A DNA stretch of 64,000 nucleotides from Streptomyces viridochromogenes (GTDB taxonomy: Bacteria; Actinomycetota; Actinomycetes; Streptomycetales; Streptomycetaceae), in contig NZ_LGUR01000094.1 in the NCBI RefSeq assembly GCF_001270495.1, positions 62,001 through 126,000 on the forward strand, in the 5' to 3' direction. Numbering within the stretch: position 1 is the first letter of the stretch; the number at the start of each line of letters is the position of its first letter. The notes under the pieces were generated by a model, which worked only from the letters and a program-made list of their open reading frames with translations, was not told where the DNA came from and ran no database searches. Positions 9,096-16,918 of this stretch are shown here, piece after piece. A program made the position numbers and the translations under genes.

Positions 9096-9596
9096 ATGTC
9101 GCCTGAACAAATGGCCGAGAGTCCGGACGGCGGCTCCCTCCTTCCACCACCCCGCCCGCTCGACGCCATCGATCAGGACATCCTCCAGATGCTCCAGTCC
9201 GACGGCCGCGCGTCGATACGGTCGGTCGCCGAGCGGGTCCATGTCTCACGCGCCAACGCCTACGCCCGCATCAACCGCCTCGTCGAGGACGGCGTCATCC
9301 GCGGGTTCGGCGCCCGCGTCAACCACGAGCGCGCGGGCCACGGAACGTCGGCGTACATCACCGTCAAGATCGTCCAGAACACCTGGCGCACGGTCCGCGA
9401 GCAGCTCCGCCAGTTGCCCGGCGCCGCGCACATCGCCCTGGTGGGCGGCGACTTCGACGTACTGATCCTGGTGCACACCCCCGACAACCGCGCCCTGCGC
9501 GAGCTGGTCCTCACCCGCCTCCAGGCCATTCCCGAGGTGCTCAGCACGCGCACGCTGCTGGTGTTCGAGGAGGAGGATCTGGAGCCGCAGGGCTGA
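9096..9596 (+). CDS. Lrp/AsnC family transcriptional regulator, divergent from bkdABC
   Basis: The 166-aa protein has an N-terminal winged helix-turn-helix (about residues 25-75, DQDILQMLQSDGRASIRSVAERVHVSRANAYARI) and a C-terminal RAM/ligand-binding domain with the typical GGDFDVLILVHTPDN motif. The chosen ATG follows a GGTGGGGGG purine run; an earlier ATG at 9030 would add 22 unconserved residues. Lrp-type proteins next to bkd operons sense branched-chain amino acids or oxoacids and activate the operon, and this one is divergent from bkdA. That role is inferred. Confidence 0.92.
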   Translation: MSPEQMAESPDGGSLLPPPRPLDAIDQDILQMLQSDGRASIRSVAERVHVSRANAYARINRLVEDGVIRGFGARVNHERAGHGTSAYITVKIVQNTWRTVREQLRQLPGAAHIALVGGDFDVLILVHTPDNRALRELVLTRLQAIPEVLSTRTLLVFEEEDLEPQG

Positions 9597-9613
9597 CCGG
9601 TCCGTCCCGGAGG

Positions 9614-9838
9614 TCAGCCGGAGGCCATGGCCATGCCCATGAGCACGACAGACGCCACGGAAAGGACGGCGGCGCAGGCGAGACCGGCGACGGCAGCGGT
9701 GATCCGCAGCATCCGCCCCGACCGATGACGCGGAGGGGTCCGGGCGATCACGAGGCGCTCCGCCGGCAAAGGCGCGATCCACCGTCGTTCGTCCGCGCCA
9801 CCGTCGTGGCTGGTCGCGCCCACGCGGCGGAGACGCAT
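9614..9838 (-). CDS. small single-span membrane protein, unknown function
   Basis: A possible 74-aa protein with an Arg-rich N-terminus and one hydrophobic segment at about residues 44-71 (LRITAAVAGLACAAVLSVASVV). It lies convergent with the Lrp-type gene. There is no clear ribosome binding site, and I do not recognise the family. The membrane segment and codon bias favour a real gene. Confidence 0.45.
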   Translation of the reverse strand: MRLRRVGATSHDGGADERRWIAPLPAERLVIARTPPRHRSGRMLRITAAVAGLACAAVLSVASVVLMGMAMASG

Positions 9839-9931
9839 GTCGATACAGCCCCGCGCCCAGGGCGCTGCCGCACCGCAGCTGACGTCGCTCCGACGTTGCC
9901 GGAGGCAGCCATCAGCCGGCCTGCAAAGCCC

Positions 9932-10522
9932 TCAGTGCTCCTTGCGCAGCCCTCCGAAGACCAGCCGCACCACCGTGTCCGCGACCTCGCGTTCGTTCAT
10001 GCCACGGCCGTCCGGGCGATACCACTCCACGATCGAGTTGATCATCCCGAAGACGAGCCGGGTCGCCAGGCGCACCTCCACGTCGGCGCGCACCTCCCCG
10101 TCCGCGGCGGCCGCCTTCAGCAGTGCGGCGACCTGGTGGTCGAAGTCGCGGCGCCGTTCCAGGGCCCACCGCTCGGTGTCGGTGTTGCCGCGCACACGCA
10201 GCAGCAGCGTCACATAGGGCAGGTCGCCTATGAGCACCTCGACCATGCGCCGGACGACGTGTTCCAGCCGGTCGGCGGCGTGGCCCACGCGCGCGTGTTC
10301 CTCGTCGAGGATCCCGAAGAGCCCGTCGAGGGCGCGGCTGACCGCGCGGCGCAGCAGCTCTTCCTTGCCGGTGACGTGATGGTAGATCGACGACTTGGAG
10401 ATGCCGGCCGCCTTGGAGAGGTGCTCCATGGAGGTGCCGTCGTAGCCGCGCTCGTTGAAGACCTGCACGGCCACGGAGAGCAGCGTCTCCGGGGTGTATG
10501 TGTCGCGCTTGGCGGTGGTCAT
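9932..10522 (-). CDS. TetR family transcriptional regulator
   Basis: The 196-aa regulator has a classic TetR DNA-binding domain at about residues 10-57 (TPETLLSVAVQVFNERGYDG, then KAAGISKSSIYHHVTGKEEL) and a helical ligand domain. The start overlaps the stop of the 3-hydroxyacyl-CoA dehydrogenase gene as ATGA, so both are co-transcribed. A 20-base palindrome in the promoter region between that dehydrogenase and the divergent paaN gene is the obvious operator candidate. It is therefore likely a PaaR-like repressor responding to an aryl-CoA; that ligand is inferred from context. Confidence 0.9.
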   Translation of the reverse strand: MTTAKRDTYTPETLLSVAVQVFNERGYDGTSMEHLSKAAGISKSSIYHHVTGKEELLRRAVSRALDGLFGILDEEHARVGHAADRLEHVVRRMVEVLIGDLPYVTLLLRVRGNTDTERWALERRRDFDHQVAALLKAAAADGEVRADVEVRLATRLVFGMINSIVEWYRPDGRGMNEREVADTVVRLVFGGLRKEH

Positions 10523-12045
10523 GAGGTGTTGCCCTCCCGCTTGTCGGAGGCGTACGCGTGGCGGTACAGCGCGAGGGACGGCGCGTAGCGCCCGGAGGGG
10601 TCGCGCAGGTGCAGGTCGTCGAGGAGGGCGTACGCCCAGTTGCGGCCGAGCCTGCGACTCCACTCGAAGGGGCCGAGGGGGTAGTTCACTCCCAGCCGCA
10701 TCGCCGTGTCGATGTCCTCCTCGGTGGCCACACCCTTGGCGACGGCGTCGTGCGCCAGGTCGACGATCCGTGCGACCGTGCGGGCGACGATCATGCCGGG
10801 GACGTCGCCGATGACGCTGACGTCCTTGCCAAGCGCCTGGAAGAGACCGGTGGCCTCGGCGAGGGTCTGGGGCGAGGTGTCCTGGGAGGCGGACAGGGCG
10901 ATCCGGGTGGCCCGGCGGTAGTCGAGGGCGAGGTCGAAGTAGACGACGTCCCGGAACTCCACCGACGTCTGGCCGTCGGCGAGCGCGAGCTGGCCACCGC
11001 TCGGCAGCACCAGGCGGCTGCCGTGGTCCTCGTCCTCCTCGCGCACCGGGATGCCCGCCTCGCGGATCAGCGCGAGCAGCTCGGAGGCCGGGCCCAGGTC
11101 GCCCTCGGCGACAACGTAGGCGGGCGGCCGGCCCTTCTCCGCGGTGTGCGGCTCGTCGCGCTCGGCGCCCCCGTTCCCGTCGGAGTAGTCGTACCAGCCG
11201 TGCCCGCTCTTGCGGCCGAGCCGGCCCGACTCGACCAGGCGCCGCTGGGCGAGCGAGGGCGTGAAGCGCACGTCCTGGAAGAAGGACTCCCACACGGAGC
11301 GCGTGACGGACTCGTTGACGTCCTGCCCGATCAGGTCGGTCAGCTCGAACGCGCCCATCCTGAATCCACCGCACTCGCGCAGGACGGCGTCGATGGTGGC
11401 CGGGTCGGCTCCTTGCGCCTCGTAGACGGCGAAGGCCTCGGCGTAGAAGGGCCGGGCGATGCGGTTGACGATGAAACCGGGGGTGTCGGCGCAGGCGACC
11501 GGCGTCTTGCCCCAGGCCCGTGCCGTCTCGTACGCGCGCGTGGCGTACGTGACGTCGGTGGCGAACCCGGAGACGACCTCGACGAGGGGGAGTAGCGGGG
11601 CCGGGTTGAAGAAGTGCAGGCCCACGAAGCGGCCGGGCAGGCGCAGGGCGCCGCCGATCGCCGTGACGGACAGCGACGAGGTGTTGGTGGCGAGCAGACA
11701 GTCCTCGCCGACGATGCCCTCCAGCTCCCGGAACAGCTCCTGTTTGACGTCCAGGCGCTCCAGGACGGCCTCGACGACCAGGGCGCAGTCCGCGAGGTCG
11801 GCGAGCGACCCGGCGGGCAGCAGCCGGGCGCGGGCGGCGTCGCGGTCGGCGCCGGTGAGACGGTCCTTCTCGACGAGCCGGTCGAGGCGGGCGCCGATCG
11901 CGTCGGCCGCGGCCTGGGCGCGCCCTGGAGCGGCGTCGTACAGCCGTACGGGATGGCCCGCGATCAACGCGACCTGGGCGATGCCCTGGCCCATGGTGCC
12001 GGTGCCGACGACGGCCACGGGGCTGCTGAGGTCGAGTGCTGTCAT
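10519..12045 (-). CDS. 3-hydroxyacyl-CoA dehydrogenase (PaaH/PaaC-like, phenylacetate pathway)
   Basis: The 508-aa protein carries an NAD-binding Rossmann domain (VAVVGTGTMGQGIAQVALIAG) and two 3HCDH C-terminal domains, the second from about residue 395. The signature FVGLHFFNPAPLLPLVEVVSG holds the catalytic His. The length and the doubled C-terminal domain fit 3-hydroxyadipyl-CoA dehydrogenase, which makes 3-oxoadipyl-CoA in phenylacetate breakdown. The gene is divergent from paaN and overlaps a TetR regulator downstream, supporting this pathway. A general beta-oxidation role is possible. Confidence 0.88.
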   Translation of the reverse strand: MTALDLSSPVAVVGTGTMGQGIAQVALIAGHPVRLYDAAPGRAQAAADAIGARLDRLVEKDRLTGADRDAARARLLPAGSLADLADCALVVEAVLERLDVKQELFRELEGIVGEDCLLATNTSSLSVTAIGGALRLPGRFVGLHFFNPAPLLPLVEVVSGFATDVTYATRAYETARAWGKTPVACADTPGFIVNRIARPFYAEAFAVYEAQGADPATIDAVLRECGGFRMGAFELTDLIGQDVNESVTRSVWESFFQDVRFTPSLAQRRLVESGRLGRKSGHGWYDYSDGNGGAERDEPHTAEKGRPPAYVVAEGDLGPASELLALIREAGIPVREEDEDHGSRLVLPSGGQLALADGQTSVEFRDVVYFDLALDYRRATRIALSASQDTSPQTLAEATGLFQALGKDVSVIGDVPGMIVARTVARIVDLAHDAVAKGVATEEDIDTAMRLGVNYPLGPFEWSRRLGRNWAYALLDDLHLRDPSGRYAPSLALYRHAYASDKREGNTS

Positions 12046-12096
12046 GTGCGCGATCCTCCCGCACGGGGTTTTCCACAGATGCGGCGGACCCCCTTG

Positions 12097-12116
12097 AACC
12101 GACCGATCGTTCGGTT
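12097..12116. promoter_or_regulatory. TetR-type operator palindrome between paaN and the hydroxyacyl-CoA dehydrogenase
   Basis: The sequence AACCGACCGATCGTTCGGTT is palindromic at 18 of 20 positions. It sits in the 160-base divergent promoter region. Such ACCGACCG-type palindromes are typical of TetR/PaaR regulators, and the TetR gene is in the adjacent operon. Confidence 0.72.
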
Positions 12117-12206
12117 ACTCTAACTCTGACCGCCTGTTCCTGCCCATGTTTCTGCCCCAGGTCATGAGCTCAACGGAGAGCTCTGGAAACGAGGAGTTGG
12201 TCCCGC

Positions 12207-13898
12207 ATGGCCGCCGAACTGACCGCCCACGAGCTGATCGCCAAGCACCGGCCCACCCTCGACCAGGCGCTGGAGGCGATCCGCACCCGCGCGTACTGGT
12301 CCCCGCACCCCGAGCACCCCAAGGCCTACGGCGAGAACGGCAGCTTGGACGCGGCGGCGGGCAAGGCCGCCTTCGACGCACTGCTCGGAGGCCGCCTCGA
12401 CCTCGGCCAGGCCGGCACGGACGGCTGGGTGGGCGGCGAGACCTCCCCGTACGGCATCGAGCTGGGCGTCGAGTACCCGCACGCGAACATCGACGAGCTG
12501 CTGCCCGCCATGCGCTCCGGCATGCGCGCGTGGCGGGACGCGGGCGCGGAGATGCGCGCGGTGGTCTGCGTGGAGATCCTCAAGCGGATCAGCGACCGGA
12601 CGCACGAGTTCGCGCACGCGGTCATGCACACCTCCGGCCAGGCCTTCATGATGGCCTTCCAGGCGGGCGGCCCGCACGCGCAGGACCGCGGCCTGGAGGC
12701 CGTGGCGTACGCGTACGTCGAGCAGGTCCGCACACCCGACGCGGCGGAGTGGACCAAGCCGCAGGGCAAGCGCGACCCGCTCGCGCTCAACAAGCAGTTC
12801 ACGCCGGTCCCGCGCGGCATCGCCATGGTCATCGGGTGCAACACCTTCCCGACGTGGAACGGCTATCCGGGCCTGTTCGCCTCCCTCGCCACCGGCAACG
12901 CGGTCCTGGTGAAGCCCCACCCGCGCGCGGTGCTGCCGCTCGCGCTGACCGTGCAGGTCGCGCGGCAGGTGCTCACCGAGGCGGGCTTCGATGCGAACCT
13001 GGTCGCGCTGGCCGCCGAGCGGCCGGGCGAGGGCATCGCCAAGACCCTGGCCACCCGCCCCGAGATCCGGGTCATCGACTACACCGGCTCGACCGTGTTC
13101 GGCGACTGGCTGGAGTCCAACGCCCGCCAGGCGCAGGTCTACACGGAGAAGGCCGGCGTCAACACGGTCGTCGTCGACTCGACGGACAACTACAAGGGCA
13201 TGCTGTCCAACCTGGCCTTCTCCCTGTCCCTGTACAGCGGCCAGATGTGCACCACCCCGCAGAACCTGCTGATCCCCCGCGACGGCATCCGCACCGAGGA
13301 GGGCCCCAAGACCTACGACGAGGTCGTCGCCGACCTCGCCCGCTCGGTCGACGGCCTCCTCGGCGACGACGCCCGCGCGAACGCGCTGCTCGGCGCGATC
13401 GTCAACCCGGACGTCAAGGCCCGTCTGGAGGCCGCGGCGGGGCTGGGCGAAGTCGCCCTCGCCTCCCGGGAGATCGCGAACCCCGAGTTCCCGGACGCGG
13501 TGGTCCGTACGCCGGTGATCGTGAAGCTGGACGGGGCCAAGCCGGACGACGAGGCCGCCTACATGAGCGAGTGCTTCGGCCCGGTGTCGTTCGCCGTGGC
13601 GGTGGACTCGGCGTCGGACGCGGTGGAGTTGCTGCGGCGGACCGTGCGGGAGAAGGGCGCGATGACCGTCGGGGCGTACACCACCGACGACGAGGTCGAG
13701 GGCGCGATCCAGGAGGTCTGCCTGGAGGAGGCGGCCCAGTTGTCGCTGAACCTCACGGGTGGGGTGTACGTCAACCAGACGGCCGCGTTCTCCGACTTCC
13801 ACGGGTCGGGCGGCAACCCGGCGGCCAACTCGGCGCTGTGCGACGGGGCGTTCGTGGCGAACCGGTTCCGGGTGGTCGAGGTGCGTCGGGAGGCCTAG
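12207..13898 (+). CDS. paaN: phenylacetic acid degradation protein PaaN (aldehyde dehydrogenase fold)
   Basis: The 563-aa protein belongs to the PaaN family, aldehyde dehydrogenases tied to ring-cleavage steps of phenylacetyl-CoA catabolism. Visible are a family-specific N-terminal region (HPEHPKAYGENGSLDAAAGK), the NAD-binding core (GCNTFPTWNGYPGLFASLATGNAVLVKPHP), the catalytic Cys segment SGQMCTTPQNLLIP, and the C-terminal NLTGGVYVNQTAAFSDFHGSGG. It lacks the MaoC hydratase domain of PaaZ. The ATG follows GGAGTTGGTCCCGC. Its stop overlaps the convergent methyltransferase stop (CTAG). The substrate is inferred from the family and neighbours. Confidence 0.9.
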   Translation: MAAELTAHELIAKHRPTLDQALEAIRTRAYWSPHPEHPKAYGENGSLDAAAGKAAFDALLGGRLDLGQAGTDGWVGGETSPYGIELGVEYPHANIDELLPAMRSGMRAWRDAGAEMRAVVCVEILKRISDRTHEFAHAVMHTSGQAFMMAFQAGGPHAQDRGLEAVAYAYVEQVRTPDAAEWTKPQGKRDPLALNKQFTPVPRGIAMVIGCNTFPTWNGYPGLFASLATGNAVLVKPHPRAVLPLALTVQVARQVLTEAGFDANLVALAAERPGEGIAKTLATRPEIRVIDYTGSTVFGDWLESNARQAQVYTEKAGVNTVVVDSTDNYKGMLSNLAFSLSLYSGQMCTTPQNLLIPRDGIRTEEGPKTYDEVVADLARSVDGLLGDDARANALLGAIVNPDVKARLEAAAGLGEVALASREIANPEFPDAVVRTPVIVKLDGAKPDDEAAYMSECFGPVSFAVAVDSASDAVELLRRTVREKGAMTVGAYTTDDEVEGAIQEVCLEEAAQLSLNLTGGVYVNQTAAFSDFHGSGGNPAANSALCDGAFVANRFRVVEVRREA

Positions 13899-14641
13899 GC
13901 CCGAAGCGCGCCCCCGGTGAGACTCCAGTGGTACAGCGTCATCGCCACGCTCGTCGCGAGGTTGTAGCTGGAGACCTGGGGGCGCATCGGCAGGGACAGC
14001 AAATGGTCGGCACGCGCGCGTAGTTCGGCCGACAGGCCACTTCGCTCCGATCCGAAGGCGAGGACGGCGTCGTCCGGGAGCTTGATGCCCCGGATGTCGT
14101 CGCCCTCCGGGTCCAGCGCGAAGACCGGGCCGGGCGGCAGCTCGTCCACGTCCAGCCGCTCCACCGCCGTCGCGAAGTGCAGTCCCGCCCCGCCGCGTAC
14201 GACCGCGGGATGCCAGGGGTCCAGCGTGCCGGTGGTGACCACGCCGGTCGCGCCGAAGCCGGCGGCCAGGCGGATCACCGCGCCCGCGTTGCCGAGGTTG
14301 CGGGGGTTGTCGAGGACCACGACAGGAGCGGTGCGGGGGCGGTGCGCCAGCTTCTCCAGGTGGGCGGCGCGAGACGGTCGTACGGCCAAGGCGGCCACCG
14401 CGGTGGGGTGCGGGCGCGGCACGAGCGCCGTGTAGGTCGTCTCCGGGACCTCGGTCAGGAGTGCGGCCAGGGCATCCCGTACGTCCGGCGCCAGTTCCTC
14501 GGCGAGGGCGAGCGCGGCGTCCCGGTCGACGGCGACCGCCACCGGGATCTCCGCTCCGAAGCGCACGGCGTGCTTGAGGGCGTGGAAACCGTCGAGCAGC
14601 ACCGAGGTGTCGGCAAGCCTGTTCCACGAGGTCACGGTCAT
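13895..14641 (-). CDS. TrmH/SpoU family RNA 2'-O-methyltransferase
   Basis: A 248-aa SPOUT-class methyltransferase. Motif 1 (VVVLDNPRNLGNAGAVIRLA), motif 2 (LAFGSERSGLSAELRARAD) and motif 3 (LPMRPQVSSYNLATSVAMTLY) of the SpoU family are all present in the C-terminal half; the N-terminal part is less conserved. It would methylate a ribose in tRNA or rRNA using S-adenosylmethionine; the target is unknown. The ATG overlaps the stop of the HTTM gene by four bases, so it is the last gene of a three-gene operon. Confidence 0.92.
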   Translation of the reverse strand: MTVTSWNRLADTSVLLDGFHALKHAVRFGAEIPVAVAVDRDAALALAEELAPDVRDALAALLTEVPETTYTALVPRPHPTAVAALAVRPSRAAHLEKLAHRPRTAPVVVLDNPRNLGNAGAVIRLAAGFGATGVVTTGTLDPWHPAVVRGGAGLHFATAVERLDVDELPPGPVFALDPEGDDIRGIKLPDDAVLAFGSERSGLSAELRARADHLLSLPMRPQVSSYNLATSVAMTLYHWSLTGGALRA

Positions 14642-15864
14642 GCCGTGAAGCCTACGTGCGCGTGCTCGGGGTTCTCCGGGGTGCGCGGTGCGGGGAGCTC
14701 CGTAGGGTCGTCCCCGCGCTTCGTCAGACGCGACAGGCCGCCACGCGCGCGTGCGGCCCAGTCGCCCAGGCGGCGCAGGAACGACGTCGGCAGGAAGACC
14801 GCGTCCGCCGCGATCATCGCCAGCGAGAAGAACGGCAGTCCGAGGACGACCGCGATCACGGCGTGCTCGGTGATCATCGCGGCGAGCAGGACGTTCTTGA
14901 CCCGCCGGTTGAACAGCGTGAACGGGAAGGCGACCTGCACGATGACCGTGCCGTAGGTGATCAGCATCACCATCGTCCCGCTCGACGACAGCAGCTCGGC
15001 GAGACCGGGCCAGGGCGAGAAGTAGTCGAGCTGCAGCGGGTAGTGGACGGCGGTGCCGTCCTGCCAGCGGGAGCCCTGGATCTTGTACCAGCCGGCGGTC
15101 GCGTAGATCAGACACGCCTCGGCCATGATCACCAGCAGGGCGCCGTTGTGCACGATGTTGCCGACGACGTCGAGCAGGATGCGGGGCTCGGGGGTCGTCG
15201 CGCGGCGGCCCACGATCCACCACACGGCCTGCGACAGCCAGACGCCCCACAGGATCACCGGCACGGTCAGGTCACCGTCGAGGCGGCCCGCCACCGTCAC
15301 CGAGACCAGCGCGGCCCCGAGCACGCCCCAGAGGGCCGGGCCGAGCCGGTCGGGCCGGGCCCGCTCGCCCCGCGCGCGTGCCTCGCGCGCGAGCCCGGCC
15401 CGGCGCTCGTCCAGCGACCAGACCCGGCCGCAGCGCGTGAACACGAGGTAGACGCACATCAGGTGCAGGACGTTGTCGCCGCCGTCGCCCATGAAGATGG
15501 AGCGGTTCTGGAGCGAGAGCACGCCCACCATGAACAGCACGGACATCGTGCGGGTGCGCCAGCCGAGCAGCAGCAGCACGCTGGTCAGGACGGCGAAGGC
15601 GTAGACGCTCTCGAACCAGAACTGGCTGTTCGACCAGATCAGGGCGGTGAAGGAGCCGTTCGTCCCGATCAGCTGCTGGGCCAGGTCGAAGTCCCAGGGA
15701 CCGTCGGGTCCGTACAGCTCCTGGCGGTGGGGGAACTCGCGCAGCAGGAACAGCAGCCAGGTCGCGGTGAAGCCGATGCGGATGACGGCCGTCTGATAGG
15801 GGCCGAGGGCGGACTCGGTGACCCGGGCGATGGCCGCGGAGATCGCGAGGGCGAAGCGGTTCAC
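14638..15864 (-). CDS. HTTM domain membrane protein (vitamin K-dependent gamma-carboxylase-like)
   Basis: The 408-aa polytopic membrane protein carries an HTTM (horizontally transferred transmembrane) domain, a fold shared with vitamin K-dependent gamma-glutamyl carboxylase. Hydrophobic spans occur near residues 20-40, 70-120 and 155-330. Conserved-looking elements are YQTAVIRIGFTATWLLFL, FMGDGGDNVLHLMCVYLVF, TAGWYKIQGSRWQDGTAVHY and LDYFSPWPG. The GTG start overlaps the stop of the DUF5819 gene and its own stop overlaps trmH-like. Streptomyces HTTM proteins are uncharacterised; carboxylase activity should not be assumed. Confidence 0.85.
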   Translation of the reverse strand: MNRFALAISAAIARVTESALGPYQTAVIRIGFTATWLLFLLREFPHRQELYGPDGPWDFDLAQQLIGTNGSFTALIWSNSQFWFESVYAFAVLTSVLLLLGWRTRTMSVLFMVGVLSLQNRSIFMGDGGDNVLHLMCVYLVFTRCGRVWSLDERRAGLAREARARGERARPDRLGPALWGVLGAALVSVTVAGRLDGDLTVPVILWGVWLSQAVWWIVGRRATTPEPRILLDVVGNIVHNGALLVIMAEACLIYATAGWYKIQGSRWQDGTAVHYPLQLDYFSPWPGLAELLSSSGTMVMLITYGTVIVQVAFPFTLFNRRVKNVLLAAMITEHAVIAVVLGLPFFSLAMIAADAVFLPTSFLRRLGDWAARARGGLSRLTKRGDDPTELPAPRTPENPEHAHVGFTA

Positions 15865-16715
15865 CGGGCACCCTCCTCGGCCCCGCTGACGGCTCCGACC
15901 CCGCCCGCCCTGTCTGTTTTGCTCGCCTTGTCCGCCGACACCGACCACCATGGCAGCATCCGGTAGGTCGGCTTGTCCGAGACCTGCTCGTCGCTCCACT
16001 TCGGCGGGCGCACATTGGTGGTGCGGGAGCGGACCTGGACGCGTTCGAGAGCGCCGCCCTCGCCGGCCGCGTTCGCCCGGTCGAGGCGCAGCTCCACTAT
16101 GTGCCGCAGATACGTCTCGGACAGGGCCCCACGCAGGCCCACGGGGCGGTTCTGGGCGTCATGCGTGGCGACGAAGAAGTCCCAGGCCCGGCGCAGCTCG
16201 TTCTGCTGGGTGTGACTCGGCAGCAGATTGCCGTCGATGGCCCGGCCGTCCTGGGCCGAGAGGTCGTACCAGCCGGTGGTGCGGGTGCCGCCGTCGGCCG
16301 TGCCGACCTGGGCGCGGACCTGCACCGCGATGTTCTGCTGCAGCGGGTTGGGGGCGAACAGCTTCCAGTTCTGTTCGAACTCCGGGTATATCCAGTCGTC
16401 GATCGCCTTGCCGTGCTGCTTGGTGACCGTGTTCGGCGGGGCGACATGCAGAAAGACCATGCCGGTGTGGACACAGACCGCGATGGCCACGACCGCGAGG
16501 GCGAGGGCCGCGCCGATCTGGTACCGCAGGGAGAGGGCGGCCACACCGGTGCGGGGTTCGAGGGCCGACGGGGCGGCAGCGGCGGGGGAAGCAGGAGGAG
16601 CGGGAGAAGTGGGGGAAGCAGGAGGAGCGGGCGAGGGCGCGACGGCGGACGGGGTGTCCCGCGGCTCCTCCCCCGGCCCGTGACGGGCGGCCGAGCCCGC
16701 GTCGTAGGCGTCCAT
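15861..16715 (-). CDS. DUF5819 family membrane-anchored protein
   Basis: A 284-aa protein with a Pro/Ala/Ser-rich cytoplasmic N-terminus (about residues 20-60), one transmembrane helix (about 70-93, QIGAALALAVVAIAVCVHTG) and an extracytoplasmic domain with FEQNWKLFAPNPLQQNIAVQV and GWYDLSAQDG, hallmark segments of DUF5819. The ATG at 16715 follows GGAACGGGG. It is directly coupled to the HTTM gene through a GTGA overlap, which suggests the two proteins act as a pair at the membrane. Function unknown. Confidence 0.85.
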   Translation of the reverse strand: MDAYDAGSAARHGPGEEPRDTPSAVAPSPAPPASPTSPAPPASPAAAAPSALEPRTGVAALSLRYQIGAALALAVVAIAVCVHTGMVFLHVAPPNTVTKQHGKAIDDWIYPEFEQNWKLFAPNPLQQNIAVQVRAQVGTADGGTRTTGWYDLSAQDGRAIDGNLLPSHTQQNELRRAWDFFVATHDAQNRPVGLRGALSETYLRHIVELRLDRANAAGEGGALERVQVRSRTTNVRPPKWSDEQVSDKPTYRMLPWWSVSADKASKTDRAGGVGAVSGAEEGAR

Positions 16716-16858
16716 GCTGCCCCGTTCCCTGATTCCGGTTCGTCTTCCCTCAGCGCTCGCACGGGAACGGTACTCAGGCCCACCCGCCGGGCACAGCCCC
16801 TGTCGGGCCGCCGTTGCCCACACCTTACGGGGGTCCGACGAGGACCATTCCCTTCTTC

Positions 16859-16872
16859 TAGAACCTGTTCTA
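16859..16872. promoter_or_regulatory. KstR-like operator upstream of the acyl-CoA dehydrogenase gene
   Basis: TAGAACCTGTTCTA fits the TNNAACNNGTTNNA palindrome described for KstR, the TetR repressor of cholesterol catabolism genes in actinobacteria. It is 46 bases before the GTG of the acyl-CoA dehydrogenase gene, in a promoter-like position. Confidence 0.72.
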
Positions 16873-16918
16873 TCTTGACGCTCCGTCAGATCGCCGTGCG
16901 TGTGGAAGGGCAGGGACC

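Noticed and set aside
12069..12077. TTTTCCACA resembling a DnaA box in the paaN promoter region
   Set aside because: It is a single imperfect copy without a partner nearby and not part of a repeat.
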